From Sinorhizobium americanum (GTDB taxonomy: Bacteria > Pseudomonadota > Alphaproteobacteria > Rhizobiales > Rhizobiaceae), in contig NZ_LNQC01000064.1 of NCBI RefSeq assembly GCF_001651855.1, positions 615-64,614 on the forward strand: a DNA stretch of 64,000 bases, written 5' to 3'. Below the pieces are notes generated by a model. It ran no database searches and was not told the origin of the DNA. It worked only from the letters and a program-made list of their open reading frames with translations. Below, piece by piece: positions 18,786-27,820 of this stretch. Every line of letters begins with the position of its first letter. Positions within the stretch are counted from its first letter, which is position 1. The position numbers and the translations under genes are program-made.

Positions 18786-19228
18786 TGAACGCCGCGCGAG
18801 AGATGACGGCGGCCACGATCATCGAGACTCTGGGGCTTGTCAGGCATCCGGAAGGCGGCTGGTACGCCGAGACCTTCCGCGATGCCGACGGCGGGCGGCG
18901 CGGTCACTCGACGGCAATCTACTATCTTCTCGAAAAGGGCGACCGCTCGCATTGGCACCGCGTCCGCGACGCCGCCGAAGTTTGGCATCACTACGCCGGG
19001 GCACCGCTCGAACTCAGCATTGCCGAACCGGACAGGCCAGCAGCGCGCCATCGGCTCGGGCCAGGCCTTTTTGGCGGCGAACGGCCGCAACGGGTGGTCC
19101 CCGCCGGCTGGTGGCAATCGGCCACCTCGCTCGGAGACTGGACGCTCGTCGGCTGCACGGTCGCGCCGGGCTTCGACTTTTCCGCCTTCGAGATGGCCGC
19201 ACCGGATTGGCAACCGCCGCGAGATTGA
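18785..19228 (+). CDS. DUF985 cupin protein
   Basis: The 147-residue cupin has the DUF985 hallmark GLVRHPEGGWYAETFRD at the N-terminus, STAIYYLLEKGDRSHWHRV, and GWWQSA/GDWTLVGCTVAPGFDF at the end. Biochemical role is unknown; members are single-domain cupins. It overlaps the gloB stop by one base, so co-expression with glyoxalase II is expected. It is convergent with a DMT transporter gene 3 bp away. Confidence 0.88.
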   Translation: MNAAREMTAATIIETLGLVRHPEGGWYAETFRDADGGRRGHSTAIYYLLEKGDRSHWHRVRDAAEVWHHYAGAPLELSIAEPDRPAARHRLGPGLFGGERPQRVVPAGWWQSATSLGDWTLVGCTVAPGFDFSAFEMAAPDWQPPRD

Positions 19229-19231
19229 GTG

Positions 19232-20122
19232 TTACTCGGCCGCCTGTGTCGCTGTCGCGCCGCTTCCGAGGATCATATCCTTCGCCGCGAGCACGGCGCC
19301 GCCCGTGACAAGCAGGCAGGCCAAGGCGATCCGCCAGGACGGCTCGGCAAAGTCGAACAGGACGAGGACCAATGTCGAGAGCACGGGCGCCGCATAGCTC
19401 GCAACGCCGAGTAACTGAATGTCGCCGTTCTTGACGCCGAAGTCCCAGGCATAAAAGGCGGCGCCGACCGGCAGAAGGCCGAGGCCCGCAACCGCCAGCC
19501 ATTCCAAGGACGTCTGCGGCCAGACCGTGGTCTCGAGGCCGAGATGGCAGAGAAGGGAAAGGATCGAGGTCGCCAGGCAAAAGCCGGTCACCACGTCGGT
19601 CGAAACTGCGCCGAAACGCCGGGTGATCAGCGAATAGCCGGACCAGGTGAAGGCGCAGAGGAGAGCAGCTCCATAGCCGAGCGCATAGGCGTCGTCGAAG
19701 GCGACGCCATCGCGTGCCACGATCATGATGGTACCGGAGAGCCCCGCAAGCGCGCCGGCGATATGGTACCAGCGCAGCCTCTCACCCGGCAGCAGCGCCG
19801 AACCGACGACGATCAGAAGTGGCCAGAGATAGGCGATCAGGCCGGCTTCCACCGCCGGGGCATTCCGAAGCGCCGTGAAATAGAGAAAATGGTAGCCGAA
19901 AAGCCCGGCGATGCCGGTGATCCAGACCTTGGCCGGCTGCTTCAGAAGCGCGAGGCGTTGGGGTTTCGACGCCAATACGATGATGCCCGGCAGGCTGCCA
20001 ATCAGGAAGCAGATCGCCGAAAGCTGGAAAGGAGGCACCTGGCCGGAGGCCGCGGTGAAGAGTGCCAGCAGTGACCACATTAGGATCGCCAAAAAACCGA
20101 CCAGCGTTGCCTTGAACTTCAT
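19232..20122 (-). CDS. EamA/DMT-family exporter (YddG-like)
   Basis: The 296-residue integral membrane protein has about ten hydrophobic segments in two EamA halves, starting MKFKATLVGFLAILMWSLLALF. The sequence resembles YddG-type aromatic amino-acid exporters (FQLSAICFLIGSLPGI, YHFLYFTALRNAPAVEAGLIAYLWP, LTYL-like second half). A ribosome site GAGGGG precedes ATG 20122. The substrate is inferred only from family resemblance. Confidence 0.85.
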   Translation of the reverse strand: MKFKATLVGFLAILMWSLLALFTAASGQVPPFQLSAICFLIGSLPGIIVLASKPQRLALLKQPAKVWITGIAGLFGYHFLYFTALRNAPAVEAGLIAYLWPLLIVVGSALLPGERLRWYHIAGALAGLSGTIMIVARDGVAFDDAYALGYGAALLCAFTWSGYSLITRRFGAVSTDVVTGFCLATSILSLLCHLGLETTVWPQTSLEWLAVAGLGLLPVGAAFYAWDFGVKNGDIQLLGVASYAAPVLSTLVLVLFDFAEPSWRIALACLLVTGGAVLAAKDMILGSGATATQAAE

Positions 20123-20251
20123 CCCACTTCCCCTCACGCATCCCTCGAAGGCGACGCCCGGCACCGGTACGGCCGCGTACCGCCGCCCTTCGAATTGTCC
20201 TGGATGTATCGCGCCCGTGCGATTTTCGAAAGAGGCGAGCGGCTCGCGTGA

Positions 20252-21043
20252 CTACCCGCCAAACCGCGTCGCCGACACGGTCACGGGACCGATCTTGGTC
20301 GGAATGCGGACATAAACTGGGGCATAGACGTCAACCGCCTCGGACTTGGCGAACCAGATTTCCATGGTTGCCAGGCGGCGCAGATATTCGACGTCCTCGC
20401 GACCCTTCCTGTATCCCGCCTTCGGCACAAACTGGACTCCGCAGACGATCACCTCGCCGTCGAAGCCCTTGGTTTTGAAGTTGCGCGTCCCCTTGGCCGA
20501 CAGCCTTATGTCGAGCCGCGATTCGCCGTCGAAGATCGGCAGCGTATTGGGGCAGACGCGGCTTGTCGCCGGAATGATCAGCCCGGAGAGCGGATCGAGG
20601 ACGTTGCGCATGTCGCGGCTCGTCACCGGCACCCAGTTTTTCGGCAATGGCGTGCGCTTCGGAACCATGCTTGCGCGGACCACATTGCCGTTGCGGAAGC
20701 TGACGCTGATCGCCCGGGATTTCTTGCCGCTGCGATAGGACATCGAATACTGAGTCGCCCGGAGACGGTCGCGGCCGATCAGCCCGGAAACCCGCGTCTG
20801 GCCGGCGGTCGGGCTGATGATGTTCACCAGGCCGGCGGAATTCAACGTTCCCGAGATCGTATAGCGATTCTGTTCGACCTCGGTGTGGAACGAGGCCCGA
20901 GCCAGCGGCAGGCCGGCGAGCGCGATGCTGTAGTCCGTTTGATGCTCGATCTCCGCAGCGAAGCAGGCTGTGGAAAACGTCGCGGCGGCCAGGAGTGCCG
21001 GCACGCGAATACCAGTGCGCAACATCATTCCCGAAAGCCCCAT
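20252..21043 (-). CDS. DUF3108 periplasmic protein
   Basis: The 263-residue product has a cleavable signal peptide (VPALLAAATFSTACFAAE) followed by a DUF3108 domain beginning with YSIALAGLPLARASF and containing the family's YR..R/RLATMEIWF segment. Proteins of this family are secreted, beta-rich and uncharacterised. AGGAG 8 nt before ATG 21043 decides the start over TTG 21049. It is divergent from rpmB across 445 bp. Confidence 0.85.
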   Translation of the reverse strand: MGLSGMMLRTGIRVPALLAAATFSTACFAAEIEHQTDYSIALAGLPLARASFHTEVEQNRYTISGTLNSAGLVNIISPTAGQTRVSGLIGRDRLRATQYSMSYRSGKKSRAISVSFRNGNVVRASMVPKRTPLPKNWVPVTSRDMRNVLDPLSGLIIPATSRVCPNTLPIFDGESRLDIRLSAKGTRNFKTKGFDGEVIVCGVQFVPKAGYRKGREDVEYLRRLATMEIWFAKSEAVDVYAPVYVRIPTKIGPVTVSATRFGG

Positions 21044-21488
21044 TGCCAATCTCCTGCAGGATCCGTGAAGCGCAACCGGTTCAAGGACGAAACCATGCAG
21101 CAGCTCAAAATGTTACAGCGTCTTTCTGCTTCTCGACGACGACCGGCGCGGCCCTGCCGCAATCCCCTGAGATGCAAGCGGTTTGCGGCATTTCTGCGCC
21201 CGGTTCGTCACAATCACTCCACAAGCGAGACCAAGGGCTTGATTCCGCCTGCGCCAGGAGGAGATAGCGCGGCACGGCACGGCCGGAAAGATGACGGCTC
21301 GCAACCGCGCTGATTTTTTGGTAATCCTAGGCGAGGCACGGATTTTCAGGAAAGCGCAGGTTTGGCTTGACTGGCAGGCCATCACTGACTATAGAACCGC
21401 GACTTTCCAATAATGGCCAGTAGGAACGCGGCCTGGGCTCTGGGCCCGCTACCGCATTGTCCGGCGGCGAAAAGAAAATAGGTGTACC
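21044..21488. other. Intergenic region upstream of rpmB
   Basis: There is no supportable gene in this 445-bp stretch. It carries one strong sigma-70-type promoter near its right end (annotated) and, in the left part, presumably the promoter of the divergent DUF3108 gene, which I could not locate. Confidence 0.5.
21367..21395 (+). promoter_or_regulatory. Sigma-70-type promoter of rpmB
   Basis: TTGACT (21367-21372) and TATAGA (21390-21395) are separated by the ideal 17 bp. Predicted transcription would start near 21402, leaving a leader of about 87 nt before rpmB. This is the best promoter match I see in the window, as expected for a ribosomal protein gene. Confidence 0.7.
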
Positions 21489-21779
21489 ATGTCCCGTAGT
21501 TGCGAATTGACCGGCAAGGGCGTCCAGTCGGGTCACAATGTGAGCCACGCCAACAACAAGACGAAGCGCAAGTTCCTGCCGAACCTGTGCAATGTCACGC
21601 TGATCTCCGACGCGCTCGGCCAGCGTTTCCGGCTGCGCGTCTCCGCTGCCGCTCTGCGTTCGGTCGAACACCGCGGCGGTCTCGACGCCTTCCTGCTGAA
21701 GGCCGACGAGAACGAGCTGAGCATGCGCGCCCGCCTGCTGCGCCGCCAGATCGTCAAGAAGGCTGCCGAAGCCGCCTGA
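21489..21779 (+). CDS. rpmB: 50S ribosomal protein L28
   Basis: The 96-residue basic protein starts [23 protein letters not shown] with [11 protein letters not shown], the L28 signature. It lies in the large ribosomal subunit. The length is that of the longer alphaproteobacterial form. A strong promoter lies upstream and a Rho-independent terminator directly downstream, so it is a single-gene transcript. Confidence 0.97.
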   Translation: MSRSCELTGKGVQSGHNVSHANNKTKRKFLPNLCNVTLISDALGQRFRLRVSAAALRSVEHRGGLDAFLLKADENELSMRARLLRRQIVKKAAEAA

Positions 21780-21810
21780 TCGGCGCCGGAACCTTTCCGA
21801 ACACGGCTTG

Positions 21811-21843
21811 AAAGGCTTGCGGATCCATCCGGCAAGCCTTTTT
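21811..21843 (+). terminator. Rho-independent terminator of rpmB
   Basis: AAGGCTTGC (21812-21820) pairs with GCAAGCCTT (21832-21840) around an 11-nt loop, followed by TTT. It ends 76 bp before the next gene. Confidence 0.85.
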
Positions 21844-21883
21844 CTCGTGTTCGATTCATCGGCCGGTGCCTGCATTCGGTAAG

Positions 21884-21922
21884 ATCCTCTCACTGGTGGC
21901 ATCTCCCAGGATAAAAAAATGC
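21884..21922 (+). promoter_or_regulatory. Possible pseudoknot in the leader of the queuosine-precursor transporter gene
   Basis: ATCCT (21884-21888) can pair with AGGAT (21908-21912), which contains the apparent ribosome site AGGA. Between them GCAT (21899-21902) can pair with ATGC (21919-21922), which is the start codon plus one base. An A6 linker (21913-21918) joins the two. The layout is that of an H-type pseudoknot with an A-rich third loop, like preQ1-class I riboswitches, but the class I loop-1 consensus is not present. Chance is possible with stems of 5 and 4 bp. Confidence 0.3.
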
Positions 21923-22557
21923 TGATCAACCGTACGTTCTTCGTCTATGTCGCGCTGATGACCTTGGTGGTCGTCGCGTCGAACATCCTCGTGCAGTATC
22001 CCCTGCCCGGCTCGATCGCTGGCATGCAGCTCGGCGACCTCCTGACCTGGGGCGCTTTCAGCTATCCCTTCGCCTTTCTGGTCACCGATCTCACGAATCG
22101 CCAGTTCGGCCCGCGCATTGCGCGCCGCGTCGTTGTCGCCGGCTTCGTGGTCGCCGTCGCGCTTTCCTTCTTCGCCGCGACGCCGCGGATCGCGATCGCC
22201 TCGGGCTCGGCCTTCCTGCTCGGCCAGCTTCTCGACATTTCGGTATTCAACCGGCTGCGGCGTCAGACCTGGTGGCGCGCGCCGCTCGCCGGCTCGCTGA
22301 TCGGCTCGGGCCTCGACACGGCGATGTTCTTCTCCTTCGCCTTCGCACCGTTCTTCGTCTTCCTCGGCCCGAACGACAGCTTCGCACTCGAAGCAGCACC
22401 GCTCCTCGGCCTCGTCGCCGATGAAGCGCCGCGCTGGATCTCCTGGGCGCTCGGCGACCTCGCGGTGAAGATCCTGTGCGGCATCGTCCTTCTGCTGCCC
22501 TATGGCGCGCTGATGAGCGTCATCAAGCCGATGCCGGCGGTCAAGGCCACCGCGTGA
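21919..22557 (+). CDS. VUT-family queuosine precursor transporter (YhhQ-like)
   Basis: The 212-residue membrane protein has about six hydrophobic segments, with the family hallmark FAFLVTDLTNRQFGPRIARRVV near residue 55. YhhQ (QPTR) imports preQ0/preQ1 or related precursors for tRNA queuosine in E. coli; rhizobial homologues are annotated likewise. ATG 21919 is preceded by AGGAT and an A-run. It has a possible structured leader and follows the rpmB terminator, so it must have its own promoter. Confidence 0.88.
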   Translation: MLINRTFFVYVALMTLVVVASNILVQYPLPGSIAGMQLGDLLTWGAFSYPFAFLVTDLTNRQFGPRIARRVVVAGFVVAVALSFFAATPRIAIASGSAFLLGQLLDISVFNRLRRQTWWRAPLAGSLIGSGLDTAMFFSFAFAPFFVFLGPNDSFALEAAPLLGLVADEAPRWISWALGDLAVKILCGIVLLLPYGALMSVIKPMPAVKATA

Positions 22558-22602
22558 AGTTGAAGAGATGAACAGACCGGGCCGGTTTGGCCCGGTCGCG
22601 CT

Positions 22603-23607
22603 TCAGTTGGTGTAAGCGTCCCTCAGCCGAAACTCGAGCATCAGGTTGCGCTCGAGGATCGAATGGTTGTCGTCGGAAACCAGGATCAGCCGGGTCTCGC
22701 CGTCGGGCCGGACGACGACATCGAGCCCTTCCATGTTGTCGATCTGGTAGCCCATGTCGGCCTCGAGCAGCACCTCGCCGTCGACCACGGCGCCCGGGCG
22801 GATATCGGCGGCGGCGAGCCGCCGGATGCGCATGCCGAGTCCCGAGGCGAGATTGAAGCGGCGCTCCAGGACGAGCAGATCGCCATTCGGCAAGAACGCG
22901 CCGTCGGTCACCGCATAGGGATCGTTGCGCACCACCGCGAAGGCGCCCCGCAGCGGACCGTCGAGTATGCCGGCCAGGAGATTGTCGGACGGATCGACGC
23001 TCCGTTCCGCGACGATCACGGCAGCGCCGGCGAGCGGCCCATCCTTCGGCGCAATTGCGATCGTCTCCAGGCCGCCATTGCTGCGCAGCTCCTCGACCGG
23101 AAAGGGTAGGCTCATCTGGCCGATCGGCCGCGATGCGGCAAAACCCGGGTCCGGATAAACGTCGACCCGCGCCGCCTGCTCGAAGCTGACGATGACCGCG
23201 GCGTCGCGCAGCGCCAGCCCTTCGGAATCCACCTTCCATTTCTTGAGCTGAGCCCCGCCATTGGCATCGGTCATCGCGGTGATGGCAAGGTCGGTCAGGC
23301 CCTGTAGCCTGCCCGCCGCATCGCGAATAACGGCGCCCTCGACCCAATGTCCGGTATCGAGAACGGCGACGAAGGATTCGCCGTCCGGCCGGAAGCGGAT
23401 CGCCGAAACCGCTCCGAACAGCGCATTGGGCGAGGTCATCTCGATGCCGCCGATGAATTCAAGCCTGCCGAAGGTCGTGGCGTCCGAGCCGACCTTGAAC
23501 TGCGAGATCTGCCGGCTGTGGATCGGAACGATCTCACGGAGTGCCTCCGCCTCCGCAGCGACGGTCGACGCCAATAGGAAGAGAACGGCAAGGGATCGGC
23601 GGAGCAT
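22603..23607 (-). CDS. Esterase-like activity of phytase family protein (secreted)
   Basis: The 334-residue protein has a signal peptide (LAVLFLLASTVAAEAEA) and a beta-propeller-like domain with FIGGIEMTSPN, AVLDTGHWVEG, GLETIAIAP, DNMEGLDVVVRPDGETRLILVSDDN, which match the COG4246 'phytase-like esterase' family. It probably acts in the periplasm. Substrate unknown. It is monocistronic here, ending 45 bp from the convergent transporter gene. Confidence 0.85.
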   Translation of the reverse strand: MLRRSLAVLFLLASTVAAEAEALREIVPIHSRQISQFKVGSDATTFGRLEFIGGIEMTSPNALFGAVSAIRFRPDGESFVAVLDTGHWVEGAVIRDAAGRLQGLTDLAITAMTDANGGAQLKKWKVDSEGLALRDAAVIVSFEQAARVDVYPDPGFAASRPIGQMSLPFPVEELRSNGGLETIAIAPKDGPLAGAAVIVAERSVDPSDNLLAGILDGPLRGAFAVVRNDPYAVTDGAFLPNGDLLVLERRFNLASGLGMRIRRLAAADIRPGAVVDGEVLLEADMGYQIDNMEGLDVVVRPDGETRLILVSDDNHSILERNLMLEFRLRDAYTN

Positions 23608-23710
23608 GGTCTAGGCACAACCTTCCAAGGAGGCGACGCAGGTGCTGACGGACGGGCAGCCTCCTAGCAGATGATGGAGATGCAGGCGAATTTGCGGCGT
23701 GGCAAACCGA

Positions 23711-25603
23711 TCAGCCGGCCCGGCGCAGGCCTCCGACGCGGCCATGCCTCTCTTCCTCGAAGAGGGCGGCAAGCTGCTCGGTCATCGCGCCGGCCAGTTC
23801 GTCCGCGTCGACGATCGTCACGGCGCGGCGATAATAGCGGGTCACGTCATGCCCGATGCCGATCGCCAGAAGCTCGACCGGCGAGCGCGTCTCGATCTGC
23901 TCGATGACGGCCCGCAGGTGACGCTCGAGATAGTTGCCGGCGTTCACCGACAGGGTGGAATCGTCGACCGGCGCGCCGTCGGAGATCATCATCAGGATGC
24001 GCCGCTGTTCCGGCCGGCCGAGCAGCCGGTCATGGGCCCACATTAGCGCCTCGCCATCGATATTCTCCTTGAGCAATCCCTCGCGCATCATCAGGCCGAG
24101 ATTGCGGCGCGCGCGGCGCCAGGGGGCATCGGCCGACTTGTAGACAATGTGGCGCAGGTCGTTGAGGCGGCCCGGCGACTGCGGTTTGCCGCCCGCCAAC
24201 CATTTCTCGCGGGACTGCCCGCCCTTCCAGGCCTTGGTGGTGAAACCTAGGATCTCGACCTTGACGCCGCAGCGCTCCAGCGTGCGGGCGAGGATGTCCG
24301 CACAGGTGGCGGCGACGGTGATCGGCCGGCCGCGCATCGAGCCGGAATTGTCGATCAGCAGCGTAACGACCGTGTCGCGGAAATTCGTATCCTTCTCCCG
24401 CTTGAAGGAGAGCGGCTGCATCGGATCGATGATGATCCGCTGCAGGCGGGCAGTATCGAGGAACCCCTCCTCGAGGTCGAACTCCCAGGAGCGGTTCTGT
24501 TGCGCCATCAGCCGCCGTTGCAGGCGGTTGGCGAGGCGGCCGACGGCCCCCTGCAAATGCGCGAGCTGCTTGTCAAGGAAGGCGCGCAGCCGGTCGAGTT
24601 CCGCCTCGTCGCAAAGTTCCTCGGCGGTGATGGTCTCGTCAAACTCGCGCGTATAGACCGCGTAGTCGACCTTTTCGTTCAGGTCGGCGAAAGGGTGGTT
24701 CGGCCGCTTGACCTCGCCGGGCGTCTCGCTGTCCTCGTCGCCCTCGTCCTGAAGGTCGTCGTCGGAGATCTCGGCGCCGTCCATCTCGCCTTCTTCCATC
24801 TGCTCTTCGGCAGACTGGTTTTCGTCGGCGGGGGCGGCGTCGGACCCCTCCTCCTCTTCGCTGGCGTTCTCGTCCTGCTCCTGGCTGCGCGGCTGGTCCT
24901 CGTCGGTTTCGCTTTCCTGCTCGTCCGGCTCGATGTCGTCCTCGCCGTATTTCTCTGCGACATCCATCGAAGCGAGCATGTCGCGCACGACCCGGGCGAA
25001 AGCCTGCTGGTCGTTGATCGCCGCCGGCAGGTTCGTGATGTCGGTGGAAGCCTTCTGCTCGATGAAATCGCGCCAGAGGTCGAGCACCTTGCCGGCCGCC
25101 GCCGGCGGCTTCTTGCCGGTCAGCTTTTCCCGCACCAGCAGCGCCACCGCCTCTTCAAGCGGCGCATCCGCTTGCGCTTCGATCGCGCCGAAATTGGCCT
25201 TGGCATATTTCTCCTCCAGCATGGAGGACAGATTGTCGGCGACGCCGGGCATGCGGATCGACCCGATCGCCTCGACCCGCGCCTGCTCGACGGCATCGAA
25301 GATCGCCCGCGCATCGGCGCCCTGCGGCGACATGGTCGCATGGATGCGGTCGTTGTGGCAGGCCTTGCGCAGCGCCATCGAATCGCCCAGACCGCGCGCC
25401 ACGGCGAGCTCGTGCCGGGTTGGACGCTTGGAAAGCTCCGGGAGCCGGATGCGCTCGCCGGTCATCCCCGGGCGCTCGTTCGCGAAGGCGACTTCGAGCT
25501 CCGCATCCCCGGCGATCGACCGGACGCAGCCGGAAAGCGCCCGCTTGAACGGCTCGGCGGCGTTTTCCCTCGTTTGCGGCTTCGCCTTGGAATTCGAGCT
25601 CAC
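23711..25603 (-). CDS. cobT: Aerobic cobaltochelatase subunit CobT
   Basis: This 630-residue subunit of CobNST inserts cobalt into hydrogenobyrinic acid a,c-diamide in aerobic cobalamin synthesis. Layout: an N-terminal helical region, a long Glu/Asp-rich spacer at about residues 215-310, then a von Willebrand A domain with MIDAS motif DNSGSMRG near residue 423. GTG 25603 is the start, with AAGGAA upstream. It follows cobS (98 bp) on the same strand. CobN and the rest of the pathway lie elsewhere. Confidence 0.96.
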   Translation of the reverse strand: MSSNSKAKPQTRENAAEPFKRALSGCVRSIAGDAELEVAFANERPGMTGERIRLPELSKRPTRHELAVARGLGDSMALRKACHNDRIHATMSPQGADARAIFDAVEQARVEAIGSIRMPGVADNLSSMLEEKYAKANFGAIEAQADAPLEEAVALLVREKLTGKKPPAAAGKVLDLWRDFIEQKASTDITNLPAAINDQQAFARVVRDMLASMDVAEKYGEDDIEPDEQESETDEDQPRSQEQDENASEEEEGSDAAPADENQSAEEQMEEGEMDGAEISDDDLQDEGDEDSETPGEVKRPNHPFADLNEKVDYAVYTREFDETITAEELCDEAELDRLRAFLDKQLAHLQGAVGRLANRLQRRLMAQQNRSWEFDLEEGFLDTARLQRIIIDPMQPLSFKREKDTNFRDTVVTLLIDNSGSMRGRPITVAATCADILARTLERCGVKVEILGFTTKAWKGGQSREKWLAGGKPQSPGRLNDLRHIVYKSADAPWRRARRNLGLMMREGLLKENIDGEALMWAHDRLLGRPEQRRILMMISDGAPVDDSTLSVNAGNYLERHLRAVIEQIETRSPVELLAIGIGHDVTRYYRRAVTIVDADELAGAMTEQLAALFEEERHGRVGGLRRAG

Positions 25604-25701
25604 GACAGTTCCTTCTTCAGCCAGGTCCAGCTGATACCGAGCGCATCACCAATCTACCCGACAGCCGGCCCGGTACGGCCGGGGCCGGCGCCTGGGCGAA
25701 C

Positions 25702-26697
25702 TCAGGCAGTCGCTTCCAGCACGATATTGGCAGCGCTTTCCTTGAGCTCGACTCCGAAGGCACGCTGGTAGTGCTCGGCGACCAAGGCCCGCTCCAGCTC
25801 GTCGCACTTGTTGAGGAAGGTCACGCGGAAGGCGAAGGCGATGTCGCCGAAAATGTGGGCGTTCTCGGCCCAGGTGATCACCGTGCGCGGGCTCATCACG
25901 GTCGAGAGATCGCCATTGATGAAGGCGGCGCGGGTGAGATCGGCGACGCGCACCATCTTCGACACGGTCTCGCGGCCCTTGTCGGCCGTGAAGCCCTTCA
26001 CCTTGGCAGCGACGATGTCGACTTCCTTATCATGCGCCAGGTAGTTGAGCGCGGTTACGATCGACCAGCGATCCATCTGCGCCTGATTAATCTGCTGGGT
26101 GCCGTGATAAAGGCCGGTCGTATCGCCCAGGCCGATCGTGTTGGCGGTGGCAAACAGGCGGAAGGCCGGGTGCGGGCGGATGACGCGGCTCTGATCGAGC
26201 AGGGTGAGGCGGCCGGAGGATTCCAGCACCCGCTGAATGACGAACATCACGTCCGGCCGGCCGGCATCATACTCGTCGAAGACGAGCGCGACATTGTGCT
26301 GATAGGCCCAGGGCAGGATACCGTCCTTGAATTCGGTAATCTGCAGCCCGTCCTTGACGACGATTGCATCCTTGCCGACAAGATCGATACGGCTGACATG
26401 GCTGTCGAGGTTGATGCGCACGCAGGGCCAGTTGAGCCGCGACGCCACCTGCTCGATATGGGTCGACTTGCCGGTCCCGTGATAGCCGGAGACCATCACG
26501 CGTCGGTTGTGCGCAAAGCCTGCAAGAATGGCGAGCGTCGTTTCCCGGTCGAAAAGATAGTCGGGATCGAGATCGGGCACATAGGCGTCACCCTTCGAAT
26601 AGGCTGGAACGCGCAGGTCCGTATCAATGCCGAAAGCCTCCCGGACCGAGATCGTCGTGTCGGGGAGGTTGGAAATGTCGAGGTCAATCTTGCTCAT
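25702..26697 (-). CDS. cobS: Aerobic cobaltochelatase subunit CobS
   Basis: The 331-residue AAA+ ATPase partners CobT in a two-ring motor that drives cobalt insertion by CobN. Walker [10 protein letters not shown] is at residues 71-79, Walker B in [12 protein letters not shown], sensor 1 in [15 protein letters not shown] 26697 gives the standard [17 protein letters not shown] opening; ATG 26700 is equivalent. An inverted repeat (GCGGCCG 26710-26716 with CGGCCGC 26722-26728) lies just upstream in its leader. The J-domain gene is 75 bp further upstream. Confidence 0.97.
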   Translation of the reverse strand: MSKIDLDISNLPDTTISVREAFGIDTDLRVPAYSKGDAYVPDLDPDYLFDRETTLAILAGFAHNRRVMVSGYHGTGKSTHIEQVASRLNWPCVRINLDSHVSRIDLVGKDAIVVKDGLQITEFKDGILPWAYQHNVALVFDEYDAGRPDVMFVIQRVLESSGRLTLLDQSRVIRPHPAFRLFATANTIGLGDTTGLYHGTQQINQAQMDRWSIVTALNYLAHDKEVDIVAAKVKGFTADKGRETVSKMVRVADLTRAAFINGDLSTVMSPRTVITWAENAHIFGDIAFAFRVTFLNKCDELERALVAEHYQRAFGVELKESAANIVLEATA

Positions 26698-26772
26698 CAT
26701 GTCTCCAGAGCGGCCGCCGAACGGCCGCCGCGCATTCGCCTGCAAAAGTGTTTTCTGTCTTAATCCGCGTTG

Positions 26773-27402
26773 TTAGCAGAAACCAGCCTGTTTTAACAAT
26801 TGATAGGCTTGAATCACGGCCCGAAAACGGTCTTCCGAGCCCCTGTCTCCGCCATTCGCATCGGGGTGGTGTTTCTTGACGAGATCCTTGTAGGCGGCCT
26901 TGATATCGGCGGAGGTTGCCGAGGCAGCAAGCCCAAGTGTTTCGAACGCCTTGGCCTCGAGCGTCTTCAGCTTGCGCAACCGCGGCTCGTGCCGCGCCTG
27001 CCGGGCGCGCGCCTCATTGAAGAAGCCGAACGGATCCCGCATCCGCGCCTGGGCGCCGGCGCTGCCGGAACGCATCTGCGATTGTGTCGGACCATTACGG
27101 GTATTCTTGTTGACGCCGACCGTCCAGGTGGGGCGATGCCCGGTGACCGCTTCCTTCTGGTAGCGGGCGATCTCGGTGTCCGAGAGCCCGGAGAAATAAT
27201 TGTATCCCTTGTTGTACTCCTTCACGTGCTCGAAGCAGAACAGGAAATACTCGCCCTCGGCATTGCGGCCGACCGGAGCCCGATGCACGCCCGTCTTGTC
27301 GCAGCCGTCCCACTGGCACGTCGGCGTAGTCGGCTCCACGCGCGCCTGTGCCCCCTTGGGGCGCGTGCGGATGCGATCGAAGTATTTTGAATCGAGCTTC
27401 AT
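26773..27402 (-). CDS. J-domain protein with N-terminal Cys/His-containing region
   Basis: The 209-residue protein has a C-terminal J domain with the HPD tripeptide at about residues 179-181 (KHHPDANGGDRGSEDRF), preceded by FETLGL and AAYKDLVKK, so it should stimulate a DnaK-type ATPase. The N-terminal half carries C29, C34, C56 and H59 (CQWDGC and FCFEH), a possible metal site. Full DnaJ Gly/Phe and zinc-finger regions are absent. The ATG at 27402 (MKLDSKYFDRIR) is preferred; 27411 is possible. It precedes cobS and is divergent from bolA. Confidence 0.85.
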   Translation of the reverse strand: MKLDSKYFDRIRTRPKGAQARVEPTTPTCQWDGCDKTGVHRAPVGRNAEGEYFLFCFEHVKEYNKGYNYFSGLSDTEIARYQKEAVTGHRPTWTVGVNKNTRNGPTQSQMRSGSAGAQARMRDPFGFFNEARARQARHEPRLRKLKTLEAKAFETLGLAASATSADIKAAYKDLVKKHHPDANGGDRGSEDRFRAVIQAYQLLKQAGFC

Positions 27403-27535
27403 GACAGCCATTATGGGGTTTGCGACGGGTCACAACAAGAATTGACAAAGCGGAATGTTGCTGGCTTTGTGCGCGCATTTTGCATCGCCGACGCTATATC
27501 GAGGCGCCAGAGCAACAGGAAAATGGGACGGAAGC

Positions 27536-27817
27536 ATGTCGCTGCAAAGCCGCATCGAAGAGAAGCTTCAGAAGGCCTTCCATCCCGAACGGCTGATGGT
27601 AATCAACGAAAGCCATCTGCACGCCGGCCACCAGCCCGACTTCGACGGCGGCGGCGAAACCCACCTGCGCATCCGGATCATCTCGAGCGCCTTTGCCGGC
27701 ATGAGCCGCGTGGCGCGCCACCGGGCCATCAACGACCTGTTGAAGCCCGAACTCGATGCCGGTCTCCATGCCCTGGCCGTCGAGCCGTTTGCCCCCGGCG
27801 AACCGACCCGCTGGTAG
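27536..27817 (+). CDS. bolA: BolA-family protein
   Basis: The 93-residue protein has the BolA fold signature INESHLHAGHQP and ETHLRIRIISSAFAGMSRVARHRAIN, ending HALAVEPFAPGEPTRW. BolA proteins pair with monothiol glutaredoxins in Fe-S and iron signalling. The conserved histidine for [2Fe-2S] sharing is in the ESHLHAGH loop. ATG 27536 is chosen over an upstream in-frame TTG. The stop is 3 bp from the convergent CorC gene. Confidence 0.93.
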   Translation: MSLQSRIEEKLQKAFHPERLMVINESHLHAGHQPDFDGGGETHLRIRIISSAFAGMSRVARHRAINDLLKPELDAGLHALAVEPFAPGEPTRW

Positions 27818-27820
27818 ACC

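Noticed and set aside
21884..21922. A standard class I preQ1 riboswitch
   Set aside because: The A-rich linker and pseudoknot layout are similar, but the conserved loop-1 sequence is missing; kept only as a candidate structure.
26710..26728. A terminator between the J-domain gene and cobS
   Set aside because: The 7-bp GC stem has no T-run on the minus strand; it is only noted as a leader hairpin.
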